Shown: positions 6,395 to 15,817 of the stretch, piece after piece | Numbering within the stretch: position 1 is the stretch's first letter | How the letters are laid out: each line of letters begins with the position of its first letter | Virus record (IMG/VR): IMGVR_UViG_3300020084_000049 | Location: 1-33,743 of that record | Strand: one strand, 5' to 3' | Source: a virus | Length of the DNA stretch: 33,743 nt | Notes under the pieces: generated by a model | Seen by the model: the letters and a program-made list of their open reading frames with translations, nothing else | Told to the model about the DNA's origin: nothing | Databases searched by the model: none | Translations under genes and position numbers: made by a program

Positions 6395-7756
6395 TCACAT
6401 GAGGTTCTTAACGCGAACGCGACGATAGTAAGCGTTAGCAGACAGGTTGCTGCTGTGCTGAGGATCGCTATTGCTCAGTGCAGTCAGACCCTTAGCAAAT
6501 GGGTTCAGGACCATGCCGTAGCGGGTCTTGAATCCGATGCGTGGCTGGAAGGTATCCTGACCGATCGCTCTGTACATTTGCAGAGGAACGTATGGGCAAT
6601 AGAAGAGACCAGCGTCATAAGCGTTGGAACCCTTGTAGCCAACAACGTAGTATTGGTCAGAAGCAACGTTTGCCGAATAAGGATCAATATAGACCTTGAA
6701 GCGACCGTTGAGAGTGCCGACAAAGGTGTTACCAGTGTCATCGATCTCGCCCAGACCACCAACAGCTTGATTGATGCCGCTGGAGTAGTCCAGAACGCCT
6801 GCCATAGCGAGTGCAGAAGCAACGTCAGCAGAAGTGACGATGACGTTACCCTTCCCTCTACGAGTCTCTTGTGCGATTGCGTTGGCATCGCGCTCGATTT
6901 GGAAGAGCAGACCTTTGAACTTCTCAACCGACCAACGACCGTTGGAGTCAACGTCGAGGTCAAATACGCCAGCGTTAGCAACGTTAGCTTGAGCACCAGG
7001 CTTAGCACCGCGATATACGGTACGAACAACCTCACGGTTGATCTCAGCAAGGATCTCGGTTGACAGAATGTTTGCCAGCTCCGACTCGGCATCAAGACCG
7101 TGGATCGCCTTGAGGTCTTGTGCCAGTTCAACGGAGTAATCGGCTCTCAGCGCACGACCTTTTGCTTCAACAGCAATACGATCGATGGTGAATGCCATCT
7201 CGTTGAACTCACTACCGCTGTCACCAGCAGCTTCCAGGTTTGAAGTGGAGAGCTTGGAGGAAGCGAGGTCGTAGTTGGTTGCGGTTGTACCACCACCAGT
7301 TGCGTCGTTGATCAGACCTGGGTTCAGTTCTGTGGTTGGGGTTGTGGTTGCGCCCAGAGTACCAGAGAACTGTGCGTCTGCCTCGTCGAAGAAGGCTTCA
7401 GAACCAGTCTGGTTGGTGTAACGTGAACGCATCGCGAAGATGAGTCCAGTAGGACCTGTCATAGGTTGAACACCTGCGATGTCATAAGCAATCAGCTTAG
7501 GCATCGAACGGCGGATCAGGCTAATGAGGATAGGGTCGAAACCGAAAACATTACCTGATGCGGTTGTTGGGGTGTTGATAGGACCAACGTTGGTTGGTGC
7601 TTCGGTAAGGATGGCACGCTCCTCACGCATAGCTTTCTCTTGGTTTTCCAGGAGGATAGCGGTAACAGCCTTACGATAGTTATCCTTGATTTCAGGAAGA
7701 CCATCATGGTTAAGGACTGGTGACCACTTCTCTTGGAGGTTCTCAGATTGATACAT
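6395..7756 (-). CDS. 23: Major capsid protein gp23
   Basis: 453-residue precursor of the main head shell protein. Diagnostic parts are the N-terminal delta-domain (ENLQEKWSPVLNHDGLPE), FGFDPILISLIRRSMPKLIAYD, GVQPMTGPTGLIFAMRSRY and the C-terminal FQPRIGFKTRYGMVLNPF. T4 gp21 cuts after (I/L)xE; LTE at residues 50-52, just before APTNVGP, is a good candidate site. That is my inference. The start has a clear SD (AAAAGGAGA). The gene follows gp22 by 36 nt and ends at a strong terminator. Base composition is visibly richer in G+C than in the fibre region, as expected for a highly expressed core gene. Confidence 0.97.
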   Translation of the reverse strand: MYQSENLQEKWSPVLNHDGLPEIKDNYRKAVTAILLENQEKAMREERAILTEAPTNVGPINTPTTASGNVFGFDPILISLIRRSMPKLIAYDIAGVQPMTGPTGLIFAMRSRYTNQTGSEAFFDEADAQFSGTLGATTTPTTELNPGLINDATGGGTTATNYDLASSKLSTSNLEAAGDSGSEFNEMAFTIDRIAVEAKGRALRADYSVELAQDLKAIHGLDAESELANILSTEILAEINREVVRTVYRGAKPGAQANVANAGVFDLDVDSNGRWSVEKFKGLLFQIERDANAIAQETRRGKGNVIVTSADVASALAMAGVLDYSSGINQAVGGLGEIDDTGNTFVGTLNGRFKVYIDPYSANVASDQYYVVGYKGSNAYDAGLFYCPYVPLQMYRAIGQDTFQPRIGFKTRYGMVLNPFAKGLTALSNSDPQHSSNLSANAYYRRVRVKNLM

Positions 7757-7792
7757 TTGAGTTCTCCTTTTAGGGGTTTAAGTGGGTTACAA

Positions 7793-8848
7793 TCAGATGC
7801 GCTTAGCGAGAGCAGCAACGTATGCTGACATAGACTCGCTAACGACTTCAATTTTGGCTGGTTCATCTGAAGAAATTTCTCCAGGAACCTCTACTTTGGG
7901 AGCACCAAAGTATGATTCTTTGATTTGAATCAGCTTCTCACGATACGACTCTTCAGTTTTGAATTCAACTGCTTCAGCGAGAGAGGTGAACTTATCCTTT
8001 TGGGTCTCTGCGAGACCACGGGTCAGTTCATTCAAAATCTCATTTTTACGATAACCAGATACCTTCTCATGCAGTTGGATATTCTTCTCAACTTGTTCGT
8101 TGAGTCGGGTCTCCATTTCATCAAGCTTTTCGCTCATCTCTGAAACAAGATCAAGTTGCTCGTTAGGAACGTTGATGTTGCTTTCGATGAACAGATTTCT
8201 AAGACCTTCCATGAAGCTCTCTACAATTTCAGCGCGGAGACCTTGCTCAATAGAGAGCTCGTTCTCGGTCATCCACTCTTCACATGCATAATTCAGGAAG
8301 TTCTCTACACGTCCAGCAAACTCTTCTTTGATCGATTCGATCTCTTCAGTGAGTTTTGCTTCGACGGATTCCTTAATAGCAAAAACCTTTTCTTCTACTT
8401 TTGCAGATACTGCTGCTTCGAAAACGGTTTTTGCTTTTTCTTGGAATTCTTCGGACAGATCAGCACCAGACAGAATCGCTACGATGTCTTCGGTGTTGTC
8501 CTCTTCGGTAACTACCTCGCCCTCTGCCTCTACTTCGTCAAAGATCTTTGCAGACAGAGCACCAGGCATAGCGGAGGAAGCACCACTAGGCTTGGTCTTG
8601 AGGGTAGAATCTTTAGTCGCAGTCACAGGAGCAGCAGCCTTGGCACCAGGATTATCTGTGCCTTCTGGTTTCTCCTTGCTGTTGCTTGCAACCTCCGAAC
8701 CATCATTCTTGAGGTCGGACTTTTGAGGAGGAACAGCGCCTTTCTTGATGGCAGCATCGCCAGTGGCAGCTTCTTCCTCAATAACTTCTTCTTCAACCGC
8801 AGTCTTTTCTGCGATCAATTTCTGAAATTTTTCATCAATAGTAGACAT
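7793..8848 (-). CDS. 22: Prohead core scaffolding protein gp22
   Basis: 351-residue, strongly acidic, helical protein. It forms the internal scaffold on which the gp23 shell assembles and is then degraded by gp21. The first 120 residues are low-complexity (Ala, Glu, Lys, Pro), followed by long charged helices (residues ~130-300). It is longer than T4 gp22 (269 residues), mainly because of that N-terminal region. Identification rests on composition and on its place between gp21 and gp23. A good SD (AGGAG) precedes the ATG, and an exact late promoter box lies 45 nt upstream, so gp22 and gp23 form a late unit. Confidence 0.9.
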   Translation of the reverse strand: MSTIDEKFQKLIAEKTAVEEEVIEEEAATGDAAIKKGAVPPQKSDLKNDGSEVASNSKEKPEGTDNPGAKAAAPVTATKDSTLKTKPSGASSAMPGALSAKIFDEVEAEGEVVTEEDNTEDIVAILSGADLSEEFQEKAKTVFEAAVSAKVEEKVFAIKESVEAKLTEEIESIKEEFAGRVENFLNYACEEWMTENELSIEQGLRAEIVESFMEGLRNLFIESNINVPNEQLDLVSEMSEKLDEMETRLNEQVEKNIQLHEKVSGYRKNEILNELTRGLAETQKDKFTSLAEAVEFKTEESYREKLIQIKESYFGAPKVEVPGEISSDEPAKIEVVSESMSAYVAALAKRI

Positions 8849-8892
8849 AATTGCTCCTACGGGTAATAAGACTGCGGGGTAATTTCTATATT

Positions 8893-8900
8893 TATTTATA
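8893..8900 (-). promoter_or_regulatory. Late promoter box for gp22-gp23
   Basis: Exact TATAAATA on the minus strand, 2 nt after the gp21 stop and 45 nt before the gp22 ATG, in an AT-rich tract. This is the T4 late consensus read by gp55. It would drive the scaffold and major capsid genes up to the terminator at 6350-6373. Confidence 0.8.
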
Positions 8901-8902
8901 AA

Positions 8903-9550
8903 TCACAAATTTCTGAGGAAAAGTTCAAATGCGCGTAACTTTCTCTCTTGAAGCTCTTGACTACTGGGTGCAGTGTCAAGCATTTGCTTGATCTGTTCGA
9001 TGTGTACTTCCTTAATGCGGTTACCTTCCATGACCCACTCTTTACCTTCATAGATTCCCTCAACAAATGCATCGGGGGCAGAAGGATCTGCTACGATATC
9101 CGCAGCAGTAGCAAGCATAAAGTCATCAGCAACTACATTAGTGTTTCCCTCTTTTCTAATGGAACCAAGTCCTCTAGAAGAGACACCGAGCTGAACCCCC
9201 TCGTCAAGTAAGCTCTTTGCGATCTTACCCATAGGGGTTTCTAAAAGTTTTGCCTTACCAATAAAGTTTGTACCTTCTGGATAAAGCTCAACAATTTTAT
9301 GTGACACACGATCGAGGTTAATCGTTGGACCGTCAGGATGTCCAAGTTCTCCGAGAGCACGTCCGCGCTGAACGAACTCTTCGTTGTACTTATTGACCTC
9401 ACGTTCCATGGTTGCATATTTGTACATGCGCCCATTTCTGTTATTGATCTCAGTTTGAAGGAAGATACCCTTAATAAAAGTATCTTTCTTACCGTCGTTT
9501 TCTTCGGTAAGAATTTCAATATCTTCAATCTGTTCCGTGATCAGTTTCAT
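8903..9550 (-). CDS. 21: Prohead maturation protease gp21
   Basis: 215-residue serine protease that cleaves the head proteins and scaffold during maturation. The herpesvirus-assemblin-like active site is visible: GELGHP with His71, and GVSSRGLGS with Ser124/Ser125. The N-terminal NRNGRMY and the downstream DIVADPSAPDAFVEG are typical of T4-type prohead proteases. The size matches T4 gp21 (212 residues). The gene overlaps the gp67-like gene by 26 nt and has its SD (GAGG) inside that gene. It ends at the late promoter of gp22. Confidence 0.95.
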   Translation of the reverse strand: MKLITEQIEDIEILTEENDGKKDTFIKGIFLQTEINNRNGRMYKYATMEREVNKYNEEFVQRGRALGELGHPDGPTINLDRVSHKIVELYPEGTNFIGKAKLLETPMGKIAKSLLDEGVQLGVSSRGLGSIRKEGNTNVVADDFMLATAADIVADPSAPDAFVEGIYEGKEWVMEGNRIKEVHIEQIKQMLDTAPSSQELQERKLRAFELFLRNL

Positions 9551-9773
9551 CGGTTTCCTCTTCTGTGGTTTCGTCTTCAGTTTCTTCCTCTTCTTCGCTT
9601 TCGGGTTCTCCGTCTACGGGAACATGAGGAAACATTTTTGCTGCAATATCTTGTTTAGAAGCATCCACTGCCATAGCAGCTTTTACCTGCAGCATGTCTT
9701 TGAGTTTTGCAAGCGCATCCGCTTGATCATTATCCCAAAGCAAATCAACGATTTCTCGCTCTTGTGTATCCAT
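9525..9773 (-). CDS. 67: Prohead core protein gp67-like
   Basis: 82-residue protein with a helical N-terminal half (DLLWDNDQADALAKLKDML) and an extremely acidic C-terminal tail made largely of Glu, Asp and Thr. T4 gp67 is 80 residues with the same two-part build and is a minor internal scaffold protein cut by gp21. Its position directly after gp20 and before gp21 agrees. T4 has a separate gp68 here; no such frame is present. The assignment is by architecture and synteny, not by sequence identity. Confidence 0.78.
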   Translation of the reverse strand: MDTQEREIVDLLWDNDQADALAKLKDMLQVKAAMAVDASKQDIAAKMFPHVPVDGEPESEEEEETEDETTEEETDETDHGTD

Positions 9774-9793
9774 AATATTAACTTGACTGTAAA

Positions 9794-11422
9794 TTATTTA
9801 TTACTGTTGCTCTTTTGAGATGCGGGTTTGGGCGGATTTTTAGCTTGCTGGATCTGAACCTTCTTCATATCCATGTCCAAGTCTGCGCTTTGCTGCTCCC
9901 TATCCATGGAATCTTTCTCTTGAGATACCGTGTCGAGCGGATCAATTACTTTGCCAGACTTGATATCATTTGCCATTTCAACATCCAACTCTTCCATTTG
10001 TTTCTCAGTCTGACCAAGAATTTGTTTGCGAATGTAATCCGTAGAGAAATACTTACCGACAAATGGATCCATCTGCGCGAGAATCTGAAGTTTCTCGTTC
10101 ATCATCTCAAGGTTCTTTAATTCCGTGAAATGATTGTCATACAGATAGTCATACTGAATGTGCTCCTTCATCTGCTCCCAATCTTCAGGAGTAATAACTC
10201 CTTTGAGAATCAATTGAGTTTTCAGAGTATCTTGGAACAGTTCACTGAACTTTTTACGAAGCTTACCAACAAACTTTGTGAACTTTAGTTCATCTCTGGT
10301 GATCTCAGAAGATCTACCAAGGTTAAATGAGGTAGCGGAATCGAGTCTACCAGAAGGGACATTTAACGCTTTGTAAAGTTTTGTTTGGAAATATTGCACA
10401 TCTGTAAGCTCTCCGAGGTTCTGCCCTCCTGGGAGAGTTGTGATCTCCGTGCCACGACCACCTTCCCTACGTGGAAGCCAAAAGTCTTCCAGCATAGACA
10501 TATATTTGCGATCGTCACGGATCTCCCCAGTATTGGCGTCGTAAACTAACTTGTTACGATAACGACCCATTACCTCTCTGAGGTATTGTTCTGCTTTTAC
10601 CTTGGGAAGATTACCAACGTCGATGTAGAAAATTCTACGTTCTGGTGCGCGAGAGATTCTGTAAATAACAAGACTGTCCTCAATCATTCTCAGTTGATTG
10701 AGAACTTTAATTGCCTTGTGTAAATATGAAAGAACAATATTTCTATTCGTATCTAAGATGCCAGATGTCACATAGGTGATAGCATCTTTTGCAATTTTAA
10801 TACCACTATTTGCAGCAGTATTGTTTAATCCTTTTGAGTTGTAAATGAAATATTCCTCGGTCCTACCGAAATCATAATTCATAAACTCGTCAACGTTCTT
10901 CGGATTCTTATTAATCTGACGAACTTTTTTAATCTTGTTTGGATCGATATAACGCAGCTCAAGAATGCCATCTTGAGGTTTGTTTAAGTCGATTACTTTA
11001 TGATAATATAAACGCCCATCGATGTACCAACGACGGAACATCTCATGGGCTTTGTTATCAAATCCAAAAAGATTTTTGATATAATCAAACTCTTTGCGAA
11101 TCATTCCCTTGACGCTATCGCTAACTTCAAGGTTGTCAAGATTAATTTCTACTGGGGAATCATTCTGATCAGCAACGATTGCTTCATGAACAATATCCTC
11201 AATAGCGGAATCAACTTCTGGATGCATCGCCATTTCGCGATACTTTACCACCATGTCAAACTCGGTCTTAAAGTTACCATCTAAGTCAATATACTGACCG
11301 TAGTAACCTCCAGCAATAAAGCTAGTAGCGCCGTCTTCGTTTGTAGGGGGAACAGGGGAAGGTGCGTTTACCTTTTTCCCCTGTTCTTTTTCCCTAAACG
11401 AAAATCCAAATAACTCTGCCAT
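9794..11422 (-). CDS. 20: Portal vertex protein gp20
   Basis: 542-residue portal protein, forming the dodecameric ring at one head vertex through which DNA is packaged and to which the neck binds. T4 gp20 is 524 residues. Diagnostic segments include HPEVDSAIEDIVHEAIVAD, RRWYIDGRLYYHKVID, RISRAPERRIFYIDVGNLP, MLEDFWLPRREGGRGTEI, and SFNLGRSSEITRDELKF. The C-terminal end is polar and lysine-rich. gp20 is a marker gene widely used for cyanomyoviruses. It begins 41 nt after gp19 and ends 20 nt before the gp67-like gene. Confidence 0.97.
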   Translation of the reverse strand: MAELFGFSFREKEQGKKVNAPSPVPPTNEDGATSFIAGGYYGQYIDLDGNFKTEFDMVVKYREMAMHPEVDSAIEDIVHEAIVADQNDSPVEINLDNLEVSDSVKGMIRKEFDYIKNLFGFDNKAHEMFRRWYIDGRLYYHKVIDLNKPQDGILELRYIDPNKIKKVRQINKNPKNVDEFMNYDFGRTEEYFIYNSKGLNNTAANSGIKIAKDAITYVTSGILDTNRNIVLSYLHKAIKVLNQLRMIEDSLVIYRISRAPERRIFYIDVGNLPKVKAEQYLREVMGRYRNKLVYDANTGEIRDDRKYMSMLEDFWLPRREGGRGTEITTLPGGQNLGELTDVQYFQTKLYKALNVPSGRLDSATSFNLGRSSEITRDELKFTKFVGKLRKKFSELFQDTLKTQLILKGVITPEDWEQMKEHIQYDYLYDNHFTELKNLEMMNEKLQILAQMDPFVGKYFSTDYIRKQILGQTEKQMEELDVEMANDIKSGKVIDPLDTVSQEKDSMDREQQSADLDMDMKKVQIQQAKNPPKPASQKSNSNK

Positions 11423-11447
11423 TATAAATCTTTTGATTCCGTTCTAC

Positions 11448-11455
11448 TATTTAGT
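11448..11455 (-). promoter_or_regulatory. Possible weak late promoter of gp20
   Basis: ACTAAATA on the minus strand keeps six of eight bases of the late box, including the TAAATA core, 25 nt before the gp20 ATG and 8 nt after the gp19 stop. The same TAAATA core precedes gp17 and the small-gene cassette. It is weaker than the exact boxes elsewhere. Confidence 0.35.
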
Positions 11456-11463
11456 TTACTAAT

Positions 11464-12066
11464 TTAGACGTTAGCTGCTTCCATAGTATTACCACCACCG
11501 CCTTGTTGGGCAGATGTGGTAAAGAACTGGTATGCAAACTCTACGTCAAATTCCTCATAGGAATCGTTGTTGTCATATGCAACAGTTACCTGAGAAACTG
11601 AAACTGGGAAAGCTTGAACCAGAGTGTAGCTTCTAATAGCTCTTAAACCATTAGCGCCACCACCAAACTTATCAAGTTGTGCAATTTCAATATCCTTAAG
11701 GATATCGCTATAAGCAGTTACTTCAGAAATGTTGGCGTTAACTCTGTTTGTCAGATCAACCCATCTTTCGTAGGCACCTCTGAGTTGGAAGCTATCATCC
11801 ATGTAGAATGTTGCTGTCCAGTTCTCAAAGGTTCTGTCTCCAGGAACTTTAATCACACGACCACGGAAAGGAAGTTCTACCGTTCCGACGCTAGTTGCTG
11901 GCAGAGCAGCGGACTTACACATGATTGAAACTGTCTCTCCATCTGGTCCATTCAAACCACCAGCATCAGGAAATGAATGCTGGACTTGGAACAGATTGGG
12001 GCGAACTGCCCCTTTGATTTTATTTTGAAATTTGCTCAACCCAAGAGCACTTGCTTCTAATGCCAT
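11464..12066 (-). CDS. 19: Tail tube protein gp19
   Basis: 200-residue subunit of the rigid inner tail tube. Typical segments are GAVRPNLFQVQHSFP, CKSAALPATSVGTVELPFRGR, IKVPGDRTFENWTATFYMDD, and YEEFDVEFAYQFF at the C-terminal end. T4 gp19 is 163 residues; the difference includes a glycine-rich end (AQQGGGGN). The SD CAGGAGAAG precedes the ATG, and gp18 ends 22 nt upstream, the usual sheath-tube pair. Confidence 0.95.
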   Translation of the reverse strand: MALEASALGLSKFQNKIKGAVRPNLFQVQHSFPDAGGLNGPDGETVSIMCKSAALPATSVGTVELPFRGRVIKVPGDRTFENWTATFYMDDSFQLRGAYERWVDLTNRVNANISEVTAYSDILKDIEIAQLDKFGGGANGLRAIRSYTLVQAFPVSVSQVTVAYDNNDSYEEFDVEFAYQFFTTSAQQGGGGNTMEAANV

Positions 12067-12088
12067 TTTAGATACTTCTCCTGATTAA

Positions 12089-14050
12089 TTATCTACGGGG
12101 AACGACTTCTTCAAAGCTAACTCCAGTGCGAGTTGCGATGAAGGTCAGGGTGATGAAGTTAATAGAGCGTGCTGGTTTGATGTAAATCTCAGCAACGAAT
12201 TCGTTGGAATCAATTACTGCAGCAGTGTTATTAGTGTCATCGCAGACTACAAGAAAATCTGTGATGCCTCTAGCAGCTTGAATGTCTCTGAGGAATGGCT
12301 CAACAACATTCTTAAAGTTTGCTCTAGTGAACTCATCGTTAATTTCAAAGAGTACCCCCTTCGCAGCGTTACCGATTGTCTTCTCTGCAATCAGGAAGAG
12401 ACGGCGAACGTTAATGCGATCAAATGCGGATGGCGAAGCGAGAGCTGTTTTGTCACCAAAGAGAACAATTCCTTGACCAGGCAGAGAAGTAACTGGGTTG
12501 ATTCTCTTCTGATAGAGGCGATCTCTTTCAGCTTTGGTTGGTGAATATGCTAACTTAATAGCATTTTTGATTGAACCACGATTCAGACCAGCTGGTGAGA
12601 ACCATGGAGTTCCGTTTGCTGTAACGGAAGCGCACAGACCAGCAACATCTGGGTTGCAAGGAATGTAGCGATACTTATCGTTGAATCTGTCATAGATGTA
12701 CTTATATCCGTTATCGAAAACGGCATATGAAGTGCTTTCTAACGAATCGAAGAAAGAGACAACGTTGTTAGTTTGATCAGTCGATGACTGTACACCGATA
12801 ACGTTTGATCTTGCTGGTGAAAGGAAAGCGATGCAATCTTTTCTGGAAGATGCAATACTGATCAGAGAAGCTGCTTTTGACTTAGCATCAGAAACGCTAC
12901 CAGCAGAAGGACCCATCAGGAGATAGTCAACCTGAACGGTTTCTGGATCAGCAAGTTCTTGATATGCTTGTTGTACTTCACCAAGAGTAACTGCAAAATC
13001 ATCTGCACCCTTTGCAAGAGTGTATACGTATTTTCCAAGAATATCAAATGCAGTTGAAGAAGTGCCACCAGTATTGGTGTTAGATGAAGTAACTGCATTT
13101 GCGCTTACTTCATAAGAATCTTCTTCATGCTTACCCCAGTGAACCCAAGATGAAGCTTCAAGAATAACATCTGGATAGTAATTAACTCCACCTTCTGCAG
13201 TTCTTGCGTCAGATGCCTTCGAGAGATAGGTCAACTTTTCAAGAACAGTATTTGGAGTTCCAGTGATCTTACCATCAGCATCATATACAACCATGTGAAG
13301 TTCATCTCTTGAACCACCACGATCTGATACAAACTTTGAGGTGCCAGGACGAGGAGCGATATTGTTCCACTTGAGACCAGTGAAAACTACTTGCTCATCG
13401 TACCATTCAGCAACTGCTGAGATTGACAGGTCAGTAGCACCATTTTCTACAGAGTCGCTTCCAGTAAACTCACCACCAGTTTTGTTAATAATGGCAAGCT
13501 TGTTAGATACAGAATCCCAGGAATAAATCCATGCCTCTTTAGTTGCACCAACGTTAGTGATTACTGTACCAACAGTAGTAGTCGAAGGTGCGCCACTCAG
13601 GGTCAGGATTTGATCAGCGCCAGAATCAATAAAAGCAACACGTAAAGAGTTTCCAATTGCCCCAGGTGTTCTGGCAGCAAAGTGCCAACCGTTATTACCA
13701 GTGTAATAGTTTGATTCGAAATCTTCCTTATTCTTGATCTTTAAGGTATATGGGAGTGTTGCGTCATCCGATGCGTTGAGGTGACTTGCATCACATCTTA
13801 CAACATCAAGAACACCACCATAAGCTAAGAAGCTCGATGCACACCACCAGTATTCGTAGTTCTCTTCTACTGGTTTACCAAAGATTTCCAGGAGCTGCGC
13901 TTCACTGGTAACTCTGGTTGGTGTAAGAACTGGACCCTTTTGGAAAGGACCAGCAATAGCTCCTACATTAGTTTCTACTGTCTCAATCGATCCAAGAGTG
14001 AGGTCTCTTTCTTGGATCGCTACTCCTGGCGAGAGAAGCGTGCTAGCCAT
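12089..14050 (-). CDS. 18: Contractile tail sheath protein gp18
   Basis: 653-residue sheath subunit, close to the 659 of T4 gp18. It shows the family N-terminus (LLSPGVAIQERDLTLG, TNVGAIAGPFQKGPVL) and C-terminus (INFITLTFIATRTGVSFEEV), with VNVRRLFLIAEKTI and FRAN-type FTRANFKNVVEPFLRDI near the end. A middle variable region (about residues 150-320) is rich in Gly/Ser/Thr. An exact late promoter box and an SD (CAGGAG) are in its leader. It is followed by gp19. Confidence 0.97.
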   Translation of the reverse strand: MASTLLSPGVAIQERDLTLGSIETVETNVGAIAGPFQKGPVLTPTRVTSEAQLLEIFGKPVEENYEYWWCASSFLAYGGVLDVVRCDASHLNASDDATLPYTLKIKNKEDFESNYYTGNNGWHFAARTPGAIGNSLRVAFIDSGADQILTLSGAPSTTTVGTVITNVGATKEAWIYSWDSVSNKLAIINKTGGEFTGSDSVENGATDLSISAVAEWYDEQVVFTGLKWNNIAPRPGTSKFVSDRGGSRDELHMVVYDADGKITGTPNTVLEKLTYLSKASDARTAEGGVNYYPDVILEASSWVHWGKHEEDSYEVSANAVTSSNTNTGGTSSTAFDILGKYVYTLAKGADDFAVTLGEVQQAYQELADPETVQVDYLLMGPSAGSVSDAKSKAASLISIASSRKDCIAFLSPARSNVIGVQSSTDQTNNVVSFFDSLESTSYAVFDNGYKYIYDRFNDKYRYIPCNPDVAGLCASVTANGTPWFSPAGLNRGSIKNAIKLAYSPTKAERDRLYQKRINPVTSLPGQGIVLFGDKTALASPSAFDRINVRRLFLIAEKTIGNAAKGVLFEINDEFTRANFKNVVEPFLRDIQAARGITDFLVVCDDTNNTAAVIDSNEFVAEIYIKPARSINFITLTFIATRTGVSFEEVVPRR

Positions 14051-14090
14051 GCGTTAACTCCTGAATAAAGATTTCATTTTTGTCTAGAAT

Positions 14091-14098
14091 TATTTATA
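14091..14098 (-). promoter_or_regulatory. Late promoter box for gp18-gp19
   Basis: Exact TATAAATA on the minus strand, 12 nt after the gp17 stop and 41 nt upstream of the gp18 ATG. No host-type -35 element is at the proper distance, which is normal for phage late promoters. Confidence 0.8.
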
Positions 14099-14110
14099 AA
14101 TTGCCTTGTT

Positions 14111-15787
14111 TCAGCGATACTCCCACATGAAGGAACGATCACCATATTCGTCAAGATTCCATCCAGCATTCCGATCATTAATATCTGCAGTCCAAATATT
14201 TCCTTGACTGTCAACTTCAACCATATCATCTAGACCATCAAGAATAAAACCAAACGGTGCCATGTCCTGCTCAATTTGATTTTTCTGCTCTTCATATATC
14301 CTCTTTCGGATATCTTGATCTGTCATCTCCTTAAAATAAGGTTGTTGAACCAACCAAGAAAAAATAACCAAACACATTACCAAGTCATCGTTGTATCCTT
14401 CATCGGCTTCAAACGATTGTTTTCTTTGAATGAACGTTGTTAGTTCCGAAACAATATTGTAATCATTTACAACTAACTTATCGTCTTCTATTAATGTCTT
14501 TAAGTTTGAACATCCTTGAGCTTTAACTGTCTTGGACATCTTGACTCCCATTTGAGTTTTACCTCCAGAGAATCCATGTCCAACTATTTGACCTGCACGA
14601 CCTCTCATCGCACACATCAAAACATTTTCATATTCAATATCATAGTGAAGCATGGAGGCAACAGCTTCTCCAATATCATTTACTTCAACTAAAACATATG
14701 CATTATTATAACTTGATGCCACCCGTTGAATAACATTAGGAAGCAACATGGGTTTGATATCATGGTCCCTATATTTTGCCACTAGCTTCCACGGAGCTTG
14801 AGTAATATCAATAACAACGAAAGCAGAGTAGTCCTGAGACAAACCTCTACTAACATCAACACATATAATATAATCGTGGTTATCGAGTGCTGGTTCATAT
14901 ACATCCAAACCTGCGTTACTTGTGATGGGATCTTCGTATATTAATGATCTAATTTTTGATGCTGAAATTAAAGTATCAACAGATCCGAGAAACTCACATT
15001 CAAATTCTTGTGTGAACTGTCGTTCAGATGTATTAGCTATTGTAGTTCGTTTCCAATCATCATCCCTACCAGGAACTTCTGACCAGTGAACTTCGGTCCA
15101 AATATATCCATTCCTATTCTTCTGAGCATCAACCCAAAGTTTATAGAAATGGTTCATTCCATTTGGCGTTGAAATAATTATGACCTTCGTGCTTTTACCT
15201 GAAGTAATAGTAGGATAAACAGAGGCAAAGAATTGCTCTGCAATATGGTTTGGAATGAAAGCGAATTCGTCGAGGAAGATGATATTAAACGACATGCCTC
15301 GGACAGCAGACGCAGATGTAGAAGCTGCCAATATCTTACTGCCATTTTCCAACTCCATCGAACCTTTGTTGTAGACCACTATACCCTGTTGCATCCAGAG
15401 TGGCAACTGTTCATAAGCTAACTGTAACCTACCCAGAAGGTCCCTGGCTGTGGACAATTTGTTTGCCAGGATGCCTATGTTGACGTTATCGTTAAACAGG
15501 GCATAATGGAGGAGATACGATACACACGTTGTTGATTTGCCAGTCTGTCTTGGCAACTTTGCAATATTGAATCTATGCTCGTGGAAATTTTGAATGAGCT
15601 GCTTTTGAAAATCCCACATCTTAAAGGGAACAACACCTTCATCAAGAGAGATAATTTTCACATAGTTCATAGCAAAGTAGACTGGATCTTCTTTGCACTT
15701 GATGTATTCTTGAATCTGTTCTTCCGTAAACTCAATTGGCGTTCCAACTTTCTTGAGGTTGGGGTTACCAAGATAAAATTCAGACAT
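14111..15787 (-). CDS. 17: Terminase large subunit gp17
   Basis: 558-residue packaging motor with ATPase and nuclease domains. Walker A is LPRQTGKST at residues 78-86; Walker B is NIIFLDEF ending with the catalytic Glu at 174; coupling motif STPNG is near 206-210. The C-terminal nuclease domain has ICVDVSRG with Asp311, and EGYNDDLVM with acidic residues further on. T4 gp17 is 610 residues. The gene is separated from gp16 by about 1.9 kb of small genes, unlike T4, where 16 and 17 are adjacent. No SD is visible; instead a 9-bp hairpin ends 4 nt before the ATG. Confidence 0.97.
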   Translation of the reverse strand: MSEFYLGNPNLKKVGTPIEFTEEQIQEYIKCKEDPVYFAMNYVKIISLDEGVVPFKMWDFQKQLIQNFHEHRFNIAKLPRQTGKSTTCVSYLLHYALFNDNVNIGILANKLSTARDLLGRLQLAYEQLPLWMQQGIVVYNKGSMELENGSKILAASTSASAVRGMSFNIIFLDEFAFIPNHIAEQFFASVYPTITSGKSTKVIIISTPNGMNHFYKLWVDAQKNRNGYIWTEVHWSEVPGRDDDWKRTTIANTSERQFTQEFECEFLGSVDTLISASKIRSLIYEDPITSNAGLDVYEPALDNHDYIICVDVSRGLSQDYSAFVVIDITQAPWKLVAKYRDHDIKPMLLPNVIQRVASSYNNAYVLVEVNDIGEAVASMLHYDIEYENVLMCAMRGRAGQIVGHGFSGGKTQMGVKMSKTVKAQGCSNLKTLIEDDKLVVNDYNIVSELTTFIQRKQSFEADEGYNDDLVMCLVIFSWLVQQPYFKEMTDQDIRKRIYEEQKNQIEQDMAPFGFILDGLDDMVEVDSQGNIWTADINDRNAGWNLDEYGDRSFMWEYR

Positions 15788-15791
15788 GTCT

Positions 15792-15813
15792 AATAGTTCT
15801 TCACAGAACTATT
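15792..15813 (-). promoter_or_regulatory. Hairpin directly before the gp17 start codon
   Basis: A perfect 9-bp inverted repeat (AATAGTTCT/AGAACTATT) with a 4-nt loop ends 4 nt before the gp17 ATG. In a read-through message it would cover the ribosome-binding region. The 5' arm overlaps the putative late box at 15810-15817, so a message started there would lack that arm. Confidence 0.6.
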
Positions 15814-15817
15814 TAAC
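15810..15817 (-). promoter_or_regulatory. Possible late promoter of gp17
   Basis: GTTAAATA on the minus strand (TAAATA core, six of eight bases of the late box) directly follows the T-run of the terminator at 15818-15839. Start of transcription would be expected near 15804, giving a leader of about 17 nt. Confidence 0.45.

Noticed and set aside
6455-7063. 202-codon open frame on the plus strand opposite gp23, and a 208-codon frame on the minus strand in another phase
   Set aside because: Both are shadows of the strongly biased gp23 codons, and neither has an SD or known domains.
8156-8866. 236-codon open frame on the plus strand opposite gp22
   Set aside because: It is antisense to a gene with clear identity and an SD, and its protein is low-quality (many Phe, Ser, Cys) as expected from the complement of a Glu/Lys-rich coding sequence.
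9525-9560. Search for gp68 between the gp67-like gene and gp21
   Set aside because: The two genes overlap by 26 nt, leaving no room; gp68 is simply absent here.
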